NCBI GenBank assembly: GCA_040508085.1
Contig: JBEVNO010000189.1
Coordinates: forward strand, 1 to 20,433
From: ZC4RG30 sp040508085
GTDB lineage: Bacteria > Pseudomonadota > Gammaproteobacteria > Steroidobacterales > Steroidobacteraceae
Reading direction: 5' to 3'
Length of the DNA stretch: 20,433 nt
The notes beneath the pieces are model-generated. The model had not been told where the DNA came from. It saw nothing but the letters and a program-made list of their open reading frames with translations, and searched no databases. Shown one piece after another: positions 15,062 through 20,433 of this stretch (position 1 is the stretch's first letter; every line of letters begins with the position of its first letter). Made by a program: the position numbers and the translations under genes.

Positions 15062-16138
15062 ATGAAAACCTTCCAATGCGATGTCTGCAGCGGACCATTG
15101 TTCTTCGAGAACAATTTCTGCGGCCATTGCGAATTGCCTGTGGGCTATTTCCCCGGGCGCCGGGTGATGGCGACCCTGAAGGGCGACAGCCATCGTCGCT
15201 GCAAGAATTTCGAAGTGCAGAATGTCTGCAACTGGATGGTGCCGGCGGACGATCCGGAGCCTTTCTGCCAGTCGTGCCGGCTGACACATGTGATCCCCGA
15301 TCTCACGCAGCCGCAGAACCACGATCTCTGGTACCGCACCGAAGCGGCCAAGCGGCGCCTGATCTACACGCTGCTGGATCTGGGGCTGCCGGTGGTGAGC
15401 CGGGCGGTGGACCCGGAGCATGGGCTGGCGTTCGAATTCCGTGCCGACGAGCCGGGGCCGGAAGGGGCGGTGCTCACCGGGCACGATGACGGCGTCATCA
15501 CGCTGAATATCGCCGAGGCCGACGATGCCGAACGCGAGCAGCGCCGCATCAAGCTGCACGAGCCTTATCGCACGCTGCTCGGGCATTTCCGCCATGAGAT
15601 TGGCCATTACTACTGGGACGTCCTGATCCGCGACGGCGCGCGGCTGCAGGATTTCCGCCGGCTGTTCGGTGACGAAACGGCCGATTACGGCGAAGCGCTG
15701 CGCCATCACTACGAGCAGGGCGCCGCGCCGGACTGGCCCAACAAGTTCGTCAGCAGCTACGCATCGTCCCATCCGTGGGAGGACTGGGCGGAAACCTGGG
15801 CGCATTACCTGCACATGGTCGACAGCCTCGACACCGCTGCGGCGTCGGGCATCGCGCTGCATGCCCCGCAGTTCGGCAATGCGCGGCTGCGCATCGAGCC
15901 GCTGGCCGAGCAGACCGAGTTCGACCAGCTGATGAAGAGCTGGCTGGCGCTGACCATCGTGCTGAACAATCTCAACCGCAGCATGGGGCTGCAGGATGCC
16001 TATCCGTTCGTGCTGCCCAACCCCGCGGTCGACAAGCTGCGGTTCGTGCATGAAATCGTTACGGGACTCGACCCGGCGGAGCTCGCGACACCCTCGTTCC
16101 GCGCCAACACCGGCACGCCCGCGACTTCACCCTCCTAA
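15062..16138 (+). CDS. Zinc-ribbon plus HEIGH zinc metallopeptidase (Peptidase_Mx-like)
   Basis: A 358-aa cytosolic protein of the putative zinc-binding metallopeptidase family. The N-terminal region holds two Cys-rich zinc-ribbon-like units (C6-x2-C9...C20-x2-C23, and C48, C56, C69-x2-C72). The catalytic domain has HEIGH at 178-182, followed by YYWD, and a downstream E-rich helix HPWEDWAETWAHYLH (237-251) that likely supplies the third zinc ligand. No signal peptide is present. The ATG at 15062 has no clear ribosome-binding site. It is divergent from the efflux operon, and its stop codon interlocks with that of the convergent DUF817 gene (4-base overlap, no terminator between them). The physiological substrate of this family is not known to me. 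Confidence 0.88.
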   Translation: MKTFQCDVCSGPLFFENNFCGHCELPVGYFPGRRVMATLKGDSHRRCKNFEVQNVCNWMVPADDPEPFCQSCRLTHVIPDLTQPQNHDLWYRTEAAKRRLIYTLLDLGLPVVSRAVDPEHGLAFEFRADEPGPEGAVLTGHDDGVITLNIAEADDAEREQRRIKLHEPYRTLLGHFRHEIGHYYWDVLIRDGARLQDFRRLFGDETADYGEALRHHYEQGAAPDWPNKFVSSYASSHPWEDWAETWAHYLHMVDSLDTAAASGIALHAPQFGNARLRIEPLAEQTEFDQLMKSWLALTIVLNNLNRSMGLQDAYPFVLPNPAVDKLRFVHEIVTGLDPAELATPSFRANTGTPATSPS

Positions 16139-16977
16139 CCCGGCGGTTCGCCCGGCACGTGGATGGTGGCCTTGATGTGTTTGAGGTTGGTGACGATGGT
16201 GAAGCTCATCAGCACCAGCAGCGACCAGGCGCTCCACTTCGAGACATGCACGGCCGCCCACGCGCCCAATTGGTGGGGATAGGCCCACAGCCCGAAGAAG
16301 GTCCCGAAGTTCTCGGCCAGCCATATGAAAAACCCGACCAGCACCAGCCCGAGTGCCAGCGGCATGCGGCGGTCCTTGTGCCAGGGCCTGAACAAGATCT
16401 GGGTGCGCGCATACAGGCCAAGCGCCACTGCCGCCAGGTACCAGCGGTAATCGCCGATGAAATGGTGCGTGAAGAAGTTCAGGTAGATGGCCCCGGCAAT
16501 GCAGCCCGCCAGCCAGTACGGCGGATGATGGATGACGCGCAGGTCGAGCAGGCGCCAGGCCTGGATGATGTAGCTGCCTACGGCGGCGTACATGAAACCG
16601 GAAAACAACGGCACTCCGAATACCTTGCTGTAGGCGAAGTCGGGATACGCCCAGGACTGTATGGCGCCGGAGGTCTTGAAGACTTCCAGGCAGAAGCCCA
16701 GCAGGTGGAACAGGCAGATTGCCAGCAGCTCATCGCGCGTTTCCCTGCCGGTCCACACCAGCCACGCCTGGATGATCAGCGCAATGGCCAGCAGCGCATC
16801 GTAGCGGGGAAGGCCCAGCAGGCCAGCGCGCGGGACGAACAGCACCGCGGCAAAGAACAGCCCTGCAAAGAGGCAGGCACGGGCTTCCTTGAGGCCGAAT
16901 TGCAGCAGTTCAATGCAGGCCAAGCGCCATGCCGGCCTGGCCTCCACGGGGGGCGCCAGCATGGCTGGCCTGCTCAT
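16135..16977 (-). CDS. DUF817 family integral membrane protein
   Basis: A 280-aa polytopic membrane protein with about eight hydrophobic helices (for example ACLFAGLFFAAVLFV, LLAIALIIQAWLVW, WYLAAVALGLYA, LALGLVLVGFFIWLAE). The block LEVFKTSGAIQSWAYPDF and the later ENFGTFFGLWAYPHQ are hallmarks of DUF817. Family function is not established; the pattern of paired polar residues within helices is compatible with an enzyme or transporter. The start ATG at 16977 overlaps the stop of the MOSC gene by four bases (ATGA), so the two are translated as a pair. At the other end it overlaps the metallopeptidase stop. Confidence 0.88.
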   Translation of the reverse strand: MSRPAMLAPPVEARPAWRLACIELLQFGLKEARACLFAGLFFAAVLFVPRAGLLGLPRYDALLAIALIIQAWLVWTGRETRDELLAICLFHLLGFCLEVFKTSGAIQSWAYPDFAYSKVFGVPLFSGFMYAAVGSYIIQAWRLLDLRVIHHPPYWLAGCIAGAIYLNFFTHHFIGDYRWYLAAVALGLYARTQILFRPWHKDRRMPLALGLVLVGFFIWLAENFGTFFGLWAYPHQLGAWAAVHVSKWSAWSLLVLMSFTIVTNLKHIKATIHVPGEPPG

Positions 16978-17444
16978 GACGATGGCAGCGCAGCGGCCAC
17001 CCCATCGCCCATCCGCACCACCCCCGACCGGATCACATCCGCGCGCAGACCGCAGCGGTGGGTGAATTCCTTCACAAAACGCGCTTTGTCGATGCCGCCT
17101 CCCGCCAGATAGCGCGCCAGTTTGCCGCAGGGTTCACAAAGTTCGACGCCGCGGAACACGGCCGACCCGATCGCAAACTCCCGTCCCACCAGTTCATTGA
17201 GGCGGACGCCGCGCGTGACGATATTGCGACGTGGCTGCGTCAGCTCCAGTCCCAAGCCGGTGCGCACGTTGAAGGCTTCCACCTCTTCCGCTTCGATCAA
17301 TGTGACGTTCTGGCCAGCAACGTGTTGCGCAGTGCCGAAATGGTGGTCACCGCGCACGCCGGCGCCAGCCTCGACCACCATTTCCGCAAGTTTCACCATC
17401 TCTGCCGCCTTGGTCGGCGCCAAGCACAGGGCGATTACGCTCAC
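16974..17444 (-). CDS. MOSC-domain protein
   Basis: A 156-aa protein made of a single MOSC domain, the sulfur-carrier/molybdenum-cofactor sulfurase C-terminal fold. Seen directly: ALCLAPTKAAEM at the first strand, GVRGDHHFGTAQ (29-40), QPRRNIVTRGVRLNELVG (70-87) and VELCEPCGKLARYL (100-113). C103 of the LCEPC motif is the conserved residue expected to carry the persulfide. Members act in molybdenum-cofactor sulfur transfer or detoxification of N-hydroxylated bases, but which applies here is unknown. The start is GTG at 17444, inside the stop codon of the small upstream ORF (GTGA). It is followed by DUF817 with a 4-base overlap. Confidence 0.9.
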   Translation of the reverse strand: MSVIALCLAPTKAAEMVKLAEMVVEAGAGVRGDHHFGTAQHVAGQNVTLIEAEEVEAFNVRTGLGLELTQPRRNIVTRGVRLNELVGREFAIGSAVFRGVELCEPCGKLARYLAGGGIDKARFVKEFTHRCGLRADVIRSGVVRMGDGVAAALPSS

Positions 17445-17572
17445 CGCACTAGCACGGCTGTTGCACGCGCGACCGCCACGGCAGTTGCCGCTGCAGCGCG
17501 AACAGCAGCAGCCAGGCTCACACGCTTTTTTCGCATATTCCCTTGCGTCCAGAGGGTTTTCTTGTCGCCCAT
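17441..17572 (-). CDS. Possible 43-aa Ala-rich small protein, coupled to the MOSC gene
   Basis: A short ORF beginning ATG at 17572 (MGDKKTLWTQGNMRKKRVSL...) and ending ...ATAVLVR. It stops in TGA at 17443-17441, in a 4-base GTGA overlap with the MOSC start. The first half is basic and polar, and the second is an Ala/Val helix spaced with Arg residues. No good ribosome-binding site precedes either ATG (codon 1 or 13). The exact stop/start overlap, the same arrangement as the following gene pair, is the main support. It could be a leader peptide that couples translation, or a chance ORF. Confidence 0.4.
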   Translation of the reverse strand: MGDKKTLWTQGNMRKKRVSLAAAVRAAAATAVAVARATAVLVR

Positions 17573-17656
17573 CGAGAGGTGAGGCGAGCTTAGCCGCGAA
17601 ATGCGAGCGCTGGCTATACGCGAAGCTTATGTCTCATGTTTGCGCCGCGGCGCGCT

Positions 17657-18421
17657 TCACAGGAAGTTGTTGGGCCAGATCATCGTGCGCCACATGTGCG
17701 CGACGGGTGAATTGTCGAACCCCAAACCTGCCTCGGGCTCCTTGAAATTGCGCCCGATGATGTCCGTGAAGATATCCGGATCAATGGCGACGCCATCCTG
17801 GAAGGCATAGACGTCATAGATCGTGATCAGCCGGGATGTCATGTACCAGCGATGCGCGCGGGCCTCCGCATGCGCCTTGTGCAGGTACTCCGGTGGGCTG
17901 AATTCCGGACCGAAGAACTGCCGGTAGGCATCCGGGTACTTGAAACCCACCGATTCGTCGGCGAAGTAGCGCAGTGCCTGGTGATACTGAACGGCCCAGG
18001 TGACTTCCTCGCTGACATAAGGCGCGATCATCTGCGCGCCCCAGTAGCCGTGGTCTGTGCGCAGGAACGCGCCATTGGAAATATCGTGCAGCAGGCAGGC
18101 AATGACCACGGTCTCGCTCTGTCCGGCATCCAGCGCCGTCTTGGCACTCTGCAACAGGTGCTGGAAGGCGATGTCCGAAAAGCGGTAGTGGAAGAAATCG
18201 AGCAGCTTCGGCCGCTCCGGCATCACCGGCAGGTTGGGGTTCTGCCCCATCATGAACACTGCGCCTTCATCGCGCATGCGCTTCAGCAGTTCCGCCTCGG
18301 GCTCATAAATGCCCTGCGCGGTGAAGTTTGACACCGGCTGCTGCATCGCCATGCGTTCATGGCCGGCCTGCGGACACTGTTCGCGCGGCAGGTATTTCGG
18401 CGTCTTGCGGTACGGGATCAT
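17657..18421 (-). CDS. HD-domain protein, PhnZ/MIOX-like di-iron oxygenase candidate
   Basis: Start chosen at the ATG at 18421 (MIPYRKTPKYLPREQC), which overlaps the transporter stop by four bases; the frame is open further upstream, but that part is antisense-like filler inside the transporter gene. The 254-aa product has the ligand order of the HD di-iron oxygenase group: H88 in FQHLLQSAKTAL, H112-D113 in CLLHDIS, H124 in TDHGYWGA, H147 in VQYHQALRYF and D203 in TIYDVYAF. PhnZ and myo-inositol oxygenase use this H-HD-H-H-D set to cleave C-P or C-C bonds with O2. The substrate lysine normally four residues after the fourth His is not obvious here (QALRYF region), so the substrate is probably different. 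An ordinary HD phosphohydrolase is the alternative. Confidence 0.82.
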   Translation of the reverse strand: MIPYRKTPKYLPREQCPQAGHERMAMQQPVSNFTAQGIYEPEAELLKRMRDEGAVFMMGQNPNLPVMPERPKLLDFFHYRFSDIAFQHLLQSAKTALDAGQSETVVIACLLHDISNGAFLRTDHGYWGAQMIAPYVSEEVTWAVQYHQALRYFADESVGFKYPDAYRQFFGPEFSPPEYLHKAHAEARAHRWYMTSRLITIYDVYAFQDGVAIDPDIFTDIIGRNFKEPEAGLGFDNSPVAHMWRTMIWPNNFL

Positions 18422-19377
18422 GGAATCTGTTTCGCCTGTCGCGGTGCCAGCGTGGCGCTGAACATCATCTGCAGCTGGTGGTACATCATCACTGGGAGGA
18501 TCATCGCGCCGATCTCGGCGGAAGGAAACAGCACGCGCGCCATCGGCACGCCGCTGACCACGCTCTTGAACGAGCCGCAATACAGCGCGCTGCGCTGCTC
18601 ATCCGGTGCGAGACCCGCTAAGCGCGCGCTGTTGAAGGTCAGCAGCATCATGGTGGCCAGCAGGGCGGCGCAGACCAGCACCAGCACCAGCAGCGTGGTG
18701 AAGGGAATGCGCGACCAGATGCCGTCGATCACCGCGGCGGAGAAGGCACTGTACACCGACAACAGGATGGTCAGCCGGTCCGACCAGCTGATCAGGCCCT
18801 TGCGCCGCGCCGCCCACGCGGCCAGCCAGGGCCGCAGCAGGTGCCCCACCACGAAGGGCAGCAGCAGCTGCAGCACCACTTTCCAGATGCCGGACAGCGG
18901 CACGTCGCCACCCCCCTGGGCGTGCAGCAGCGCGCCCGCGATCAACGGCGTGAACGCGATGCCCAGCAGGTTCGAGGCCGCTGCCGAGGTGACGCTGGCG
19001 GCCACATTGCCGCGTGCCATCGAGGTGAAGGCGATCGACATCTGCACGGTGGAAGGCAGGGCACACAGGAACAGCACGCCCGCCCACAGGTCATCCGGCA
19101 GCAGCGCGGGCCAGAGTCTGCTCAGTCCGAGGCCGAGCAGCGGGAACACCAGATAGGTGCTGCCCAGGATCAGCAGGTGCAGCCGCCAGTTGGCCAGCGC
19201 CGCGACCAGGTTTTCCCGCGGCAGCTTGATGCCATGCAGGAAGAACAGCAGCATCACGGCCGCAGTGGCGACGGTGGACAGGTAGCCCGCCACTTCGCCG
19301 GCTGCCGGGAACAGTGTCGCCAGGGCTACGGTCGCCAGCAGGATGGGGAGAAAAGGGTCCGGAATGAAGCGATTCAT
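18418..19377 (-). CDS. Bile acid:sodium symporter-like transporter (SBF-like, YfeH type)
   Basis: A 319-aa inner-membrane protein with about ten transmembrane helices and a short N-terminus (MNRFIPDPFLPILLATVALA). The core shows the family landmarks FFLHGIKLPRENL (helix 2-3), CALPSTVQMSIAFTSMARGN (crossing region), ASNLLGIAFTPLIAG and, near the end, SALYCGSFKSVVSGVPMARV. This pattern belongs to the SBF-like (YfeH) branch of the BASS superfamily rather than to animal bile-acid carriers. Members move organic anions, often with Na+. It is translationally coupled to the HD-domain oxygenase candidate downstream, suggesting import of that enzyme's substrate. ATG at 19377 has only a weak purine stretch before it. 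Confidence 0.9.
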   Translation of the reverse strand: MNRFIPDPFLPILLATVALATLFPAAGEVAGYLSTVATAAVMLLFFLHGIKLPRENLVAALANWRLHLLILGSTYLVFPLLGLGLSRLWPALLPDDLWAGVLFLCALPSTVQMSIAFTSMARGNVAASVTSAAASNLLGIAFTPLIAGALLHAQGGGDVPLSGIWKVVLQLLLPFVVGHLLRPWLAAWAARRKGLISWSDRLTILLSVYSAFSAAVIDGIWSRIPFTTLLVLVLVCAALLATMMLLTFNSARLAGLAPDEQRSALYCGSFKSVVSGVPMARVLFPSAEIGAMILPVMMYHQLQMMFSATLAPRQAKQIP

Positions 19378-19481
19378 GTGGAGTCCGCGCAGTATCTCAT
19401 GTGCTACTTTTCCGGTCCTGACGGGTCGCCGCCGGCAACCCGGGCCATCCGGGTCCAGAAATTCAGCAGGGAGTTTAGGTT
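19378..19481. promoter_or_regulatory. Divergent intergenic region
   Basis: A gap of 104 bases must hold the promoters of both the minus-strand transporter operon and the plus-strand CsgG-like gene. Besides the inverted repeat at 19438-19454 and the ribosome-binding site near 19467-19473, I see no convincing sigma-70 elements. Confidence 0.4.
19438..19454. repeat. Small inverted repeat in the divergent intergenic region
   Basis: acccgg-gccat-ccgggt is a six-pair perfect inverted repeat with a five-base centre. It lies in the 104-base gap between the divergent transporter and CsgG-like genes, 27-44 bases before the plus-strand start. It could be an operator or a leader hairpin. No clear -35/-10 pair could be fixed in this gap. 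Confidence 0.3.
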
Positions 19482-20408
19482 ATGACCGAACAGGACATCA
19501 GGCGCGTGATCGGGGCCGCCATGCTGGTGACGGCTCTCACCGTCAGCACGGCGGCCAGCGCCGCGAAACCGGCGCCGGAGGTGCCGAAGTGCCAGAAGCG
19601 CTACGGCACGCTGGCTGTCCGGGAGCCCGAGGTGCAGTGGTGGCGCGAGCTGGGGCTGGAATCCCCGGACGCCCTCATCAAAGTCTTCGTGGCCGAATCC
19701 AAATGCTTCACGCTGGTGGACCGCGGCAAGGGCATGGCAGCGGCGCAGGCCGAGCGGGAGCTCGCCTCCGGCGGGGATCTGCGCGGCGGCTCGAATGTCG
19801 GCCGCGGACAGATCCGCGCAGCCGACTATGTGCTGGTCCCTGACCTCGTCAACAAGAACGACAAGGCGGGTGGCAAGAACATCGGCGGCCTGCTGGGCGG
19901 CATGATCGGTGGCGTGGCGGGCGCCGTGGCCGGTGGCATCAACCTGAAGAGCAAGACCGCGAACGTGGTGCTCACGCTCACCGACGTGCGTTCCACCGAG
20001 CAGGTCTCGCTGGTGCAGGGCACGGCCAAGAAGACCGACCTGGGCTGGGGCGGCGGCGCAGGTGGCTTCTTCGGTGCCTTCGCTGCGGCCGGGGCCAGCA
20101 GCTACGCCAACACGGAAATCGGCCAGGTGGTCACTGCCGCCTATCTGGATGCCTACATCAAGATGGTGGACGACGTGAAAGCCATCGAACCGGATTCCAA
20201 GGCCAGCAATGTCTCCCAGTCGGTGGTGATGGTGAAGCCCGGCAAGATCTACCAGACCCCGGACACCAAGGCGACGGTGGTGGCCGAGCTCGAGCCCGGT
20301 GCCACGCTGTACCCCACGGGCGAGAAGCAGGGCGTGTGGTGGCAGGTGTCCGACGAACTCGGCAACGAGGGCTGGGTGCCTTCCGCGCTGTTCCAGCTCG
20401 CCAAGTAA
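19482..20408 (+). CDS. Secreted CsgG-like protein with C-terminal SH3-like domain
   Basis: A 308-aa exported protein. ATG at 19482 is preceded by an AGGGAG-type site about ten bases upstream. The signal peptide is MTEQDIRRVIGAAMLVTALT... with cleavage near AASA (27/28), and there is no lipobox. The central part resembles the CsgG/FlgO group: SKCFTLVDRGKGMAAAQAER, then GQIRAADYVLVPDLV and NVVLTLTDVRSTEQ. Two Gly-rich hydrophobic stretches (GGLLGGMIGGVAGAVAGGI and WGGGAGGFFGAFAAAG) look like glycine zippers. About residues 240-308 form an SH3-like domain (IYQTPDTKATVVAELEPGAT, then GVWWQVSDELGNEGWVP) typical of cell-wall or ligand-binding SH3b folds. Role likely in envelope or surface assembly; no curli genes are adjacent, so the CsgG comparison is structural only. 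Confidence 0.83.
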   Translation: MTEQDIRRVIGAAMLVTALTVSTAASAAKPAPEVPKCQKRYGTLAVREPEVQWWRELGLESPDALIKVFVAESKCFTLVDRGKGMAAAQAERELASGGDLRGGSNVGRGQIRAADYVLVPDLVNKNDKAGGKNIGGLLGGMIGGVAGAVAGGINLKSKTANVVLTLTDVRSTEQVSLVQGTAKKTDLGWGGGAGGFFGAFAAAGASSYANTEIGQVVTAAYLDAYIKMVDDVKAIEPDSKASNVSQSVVMVKPGKIYQTPDTKATVVAELEPGATLYPTGEKQGVWWQVSDELGNEGWVPSALFQLAK

Positions 20409-20433
20409 CCGTCAAATAGTTCGACGAGCCCCT

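Noticed and set aside
14999..16051. A 350-codon minus-strand frame over the metallopeptidase
   Set aside because: The plus-strand frame has zinc ribbons and HEIGH; the minus frame is a shadow without motifs.
17642..17653. gcgccgcggcgc palindrome just past the HD gene stop, considered as a terminator
   Set aside because: It is a perfect 12-base palindrome but leaves no loop and has no T-run on either side, so it is not a convincing intrinsic terminator.
18422..18580. N-terminal extension of the HD-domain protein
   Set aside because: The extra residues are Arg/Asp-rich filler encoded within the transporter gene in another frame; the ATG at 18421 in an ATGA overlap gives a normal family length.
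20409..20433. Tail after the CsgG-like gene, considered as a terminator
   Set aside because: The 25 bases shown contain no stem with a following T-run; the window simply ends.

Overview
The window is high-GC, densely packed chromosomal-type bacterial DNA. The gene families (a large TonB-dependent receptor with an EEVVVTGSRI box, an AcrAB/OprM-type efflux set, a GAF-domain two-component system and small Xanthomonadales-like secreted proteins) suggest a free-living Gammaproteobacterium, perhaps near Xanthomonadales/Nevskiales/Steroidobacterales. This placement is inferred from protein style, not from a marker gene. I see no rRNA, tRNA, CRISPR array, transposase or prophage.

Layout. (i) 1-2907, plus strand: a GlcD/D-2-hydroxyglutarate-dehydrogenase-like flavoprotein, a conserved hypothetical protein close behind it, and a small secreted protein. 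The first ~130 bases are abnormal: on the minus strand they encode a diverged copy of a segment of the same flavoprotein, so the left edge is a fold-back junction. (ii) 2981-6292, minus: a 1103-aa TonB-dependent receptor with its own terminator (2921-2953). Its leader has a 12-bp inverted repeat whose near arm contains the ribosome-binding site. (iii) 6494-14780, minus: a tight five-gene operon, periplasmic adaptor > RND pump > outer-membrane channel > cytosolic GAF histidine kinase > NarL-type response regulator, with start/stop overlaps or a gap of only 26 bases. A 7-2-7 inverted repeat resembling NarL/NarP sites lies upstream (14912-14929) and is a candidate autoregulatory operator. (iv) 15062-16138, plus: a zinc-ribbon plus HEIGH metallopeptidase. 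(v) 16135-17572, minus: a possible 43-aa ORF, a MOSC-domain protein and a DUF817 membrane protein, joined by 4-base overlaps. (vi) 17657-19377, minus: a bile-acid/sodium-symporter-like transporter overlapping an HD-domain protein that carries the full ligand set of PhnZ/MIOX-type di-iron oxygenases. (vii) 19482-20408, plus: a secreted CsgG-like protein with a C-terminal SH3-like domain.

How the genes fit together. The best-supported unit is the efflux operon with its own cytoplasmic sensor, which suggests pump expression controlled by an intracellular signal through the NarL-type regulator. The transporter/HD-oxygenase pair looks like uptake plus oxidation of an unknown small organic acid or organophosphonate-like substrate. 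No complete, clearly new defence or mobile system is visible. The most unusual features are the left-edge inversion, the leader inverted repeat, the 7-2-7 site and the HD-oxygenase pair.
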